Source: JAVKBW01 sp040222995 (GTDB taxonomy: Bacteria > Pseudomonadota > Alphaproteobacteria > UBA8366 > Aestuariispiraceae). Taken from it: 64,000 nucleotides of DNA. Position 1 is the first letter of the stretch; every line of letters starts with the position of its first letter. This document shows, piece by piece, positions 63,995 to 64,000 of the stretch. Both the position numbers and the translations under genes were made by a program. The notes under the pieces were generated by a model that worked only from the letters and a program-made list of their open reading frames with translations, did not search any database and was not told the DNA's origin. The DNA is taken from contig JAVKBW010000039.1 of assembly GCA_040222995.1 (NCBI GenBank), positions 372,001 to 436,000 on the forward strand, written 5' to 3'.

Positions 63995-64000
63995 GAATGG

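Overview
The window is one contiguous stretch of chromosome from a GC-rich, aerobic, probably marine alphaproteobacterium, perhaps Rhodospirillales-like. That placement is inference. It rests on an aa3-type cytochrome c oxidase operon of alphaproteobacterial order next to tldD, imuA-imuB mutagenesis genes, a divergent second EF-G, a DMSP-lyase (DddP) homologue and a giant type I-secreted adhesin. I saw no rRNA, tRNA, phage, insertion sequence or CRISPR array.

Layout. (1) 1-5449, minus strand: coxB-coxA-ctaB-small membrane protein-ctaG-coxC-DUF983. (2) 5766-7624, plus: tldD and a small exported protein. (3) 7631-17951, minus: a closely packed set read as DUF427 protein, tartrate/malate-type dehydrogenase, small flavoprotein, enolase-superfamily enzyme, then dppA-B-C-D-F (peptide/opine-type ABC importer), ending with dddP. 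The genes look like import plus catabolism of one or a few small organic acids or zwitterions. (4) 18281-22369: EF-G-like GTPase, PiT phosphate transporter and a convergent NUDIX hydrolase. (5) 22551-32000: M23 peptidase, an anion permease with an M14 carboxypeptidase, an esterase-benzoate-transporter pair, and SOS-type imuA-imuB. (6) 32244-39846: SLAC1/TehA-type channel, pyrE, a second peptide-type importer lacking ATPase genes, an unknown low-complexity protein, DUF423 and a lipoprotein. (7) 39853-44666, minus: an Mla/MCE lipid-transport operon followed by a truncated remnant of a class III aminotransferase gene and a BKACE (DUF849) enzyme. (8) 44749-45267: apt. (9) 45280-63994, minus: a complete type I secretion locus read as TolC-family protein, 3787-residue adhesin, ABC transporter, HlyD-type adaptor.

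The most notable points are these. The DddP homologue has every active-site residue I could check and sits in an ABC-importer operon. The adhesin was built by duplicating a block of about 1240 residues, has a LamG domain nested inside a DUF4114 domain, and carries a TAAG motif after two N-terminal repeats. Two secretion components carry long low-complexity extensions. A 47-codon aminotransferase remnant keeps its start and ribosome binding site and abuts the BKACE gene.
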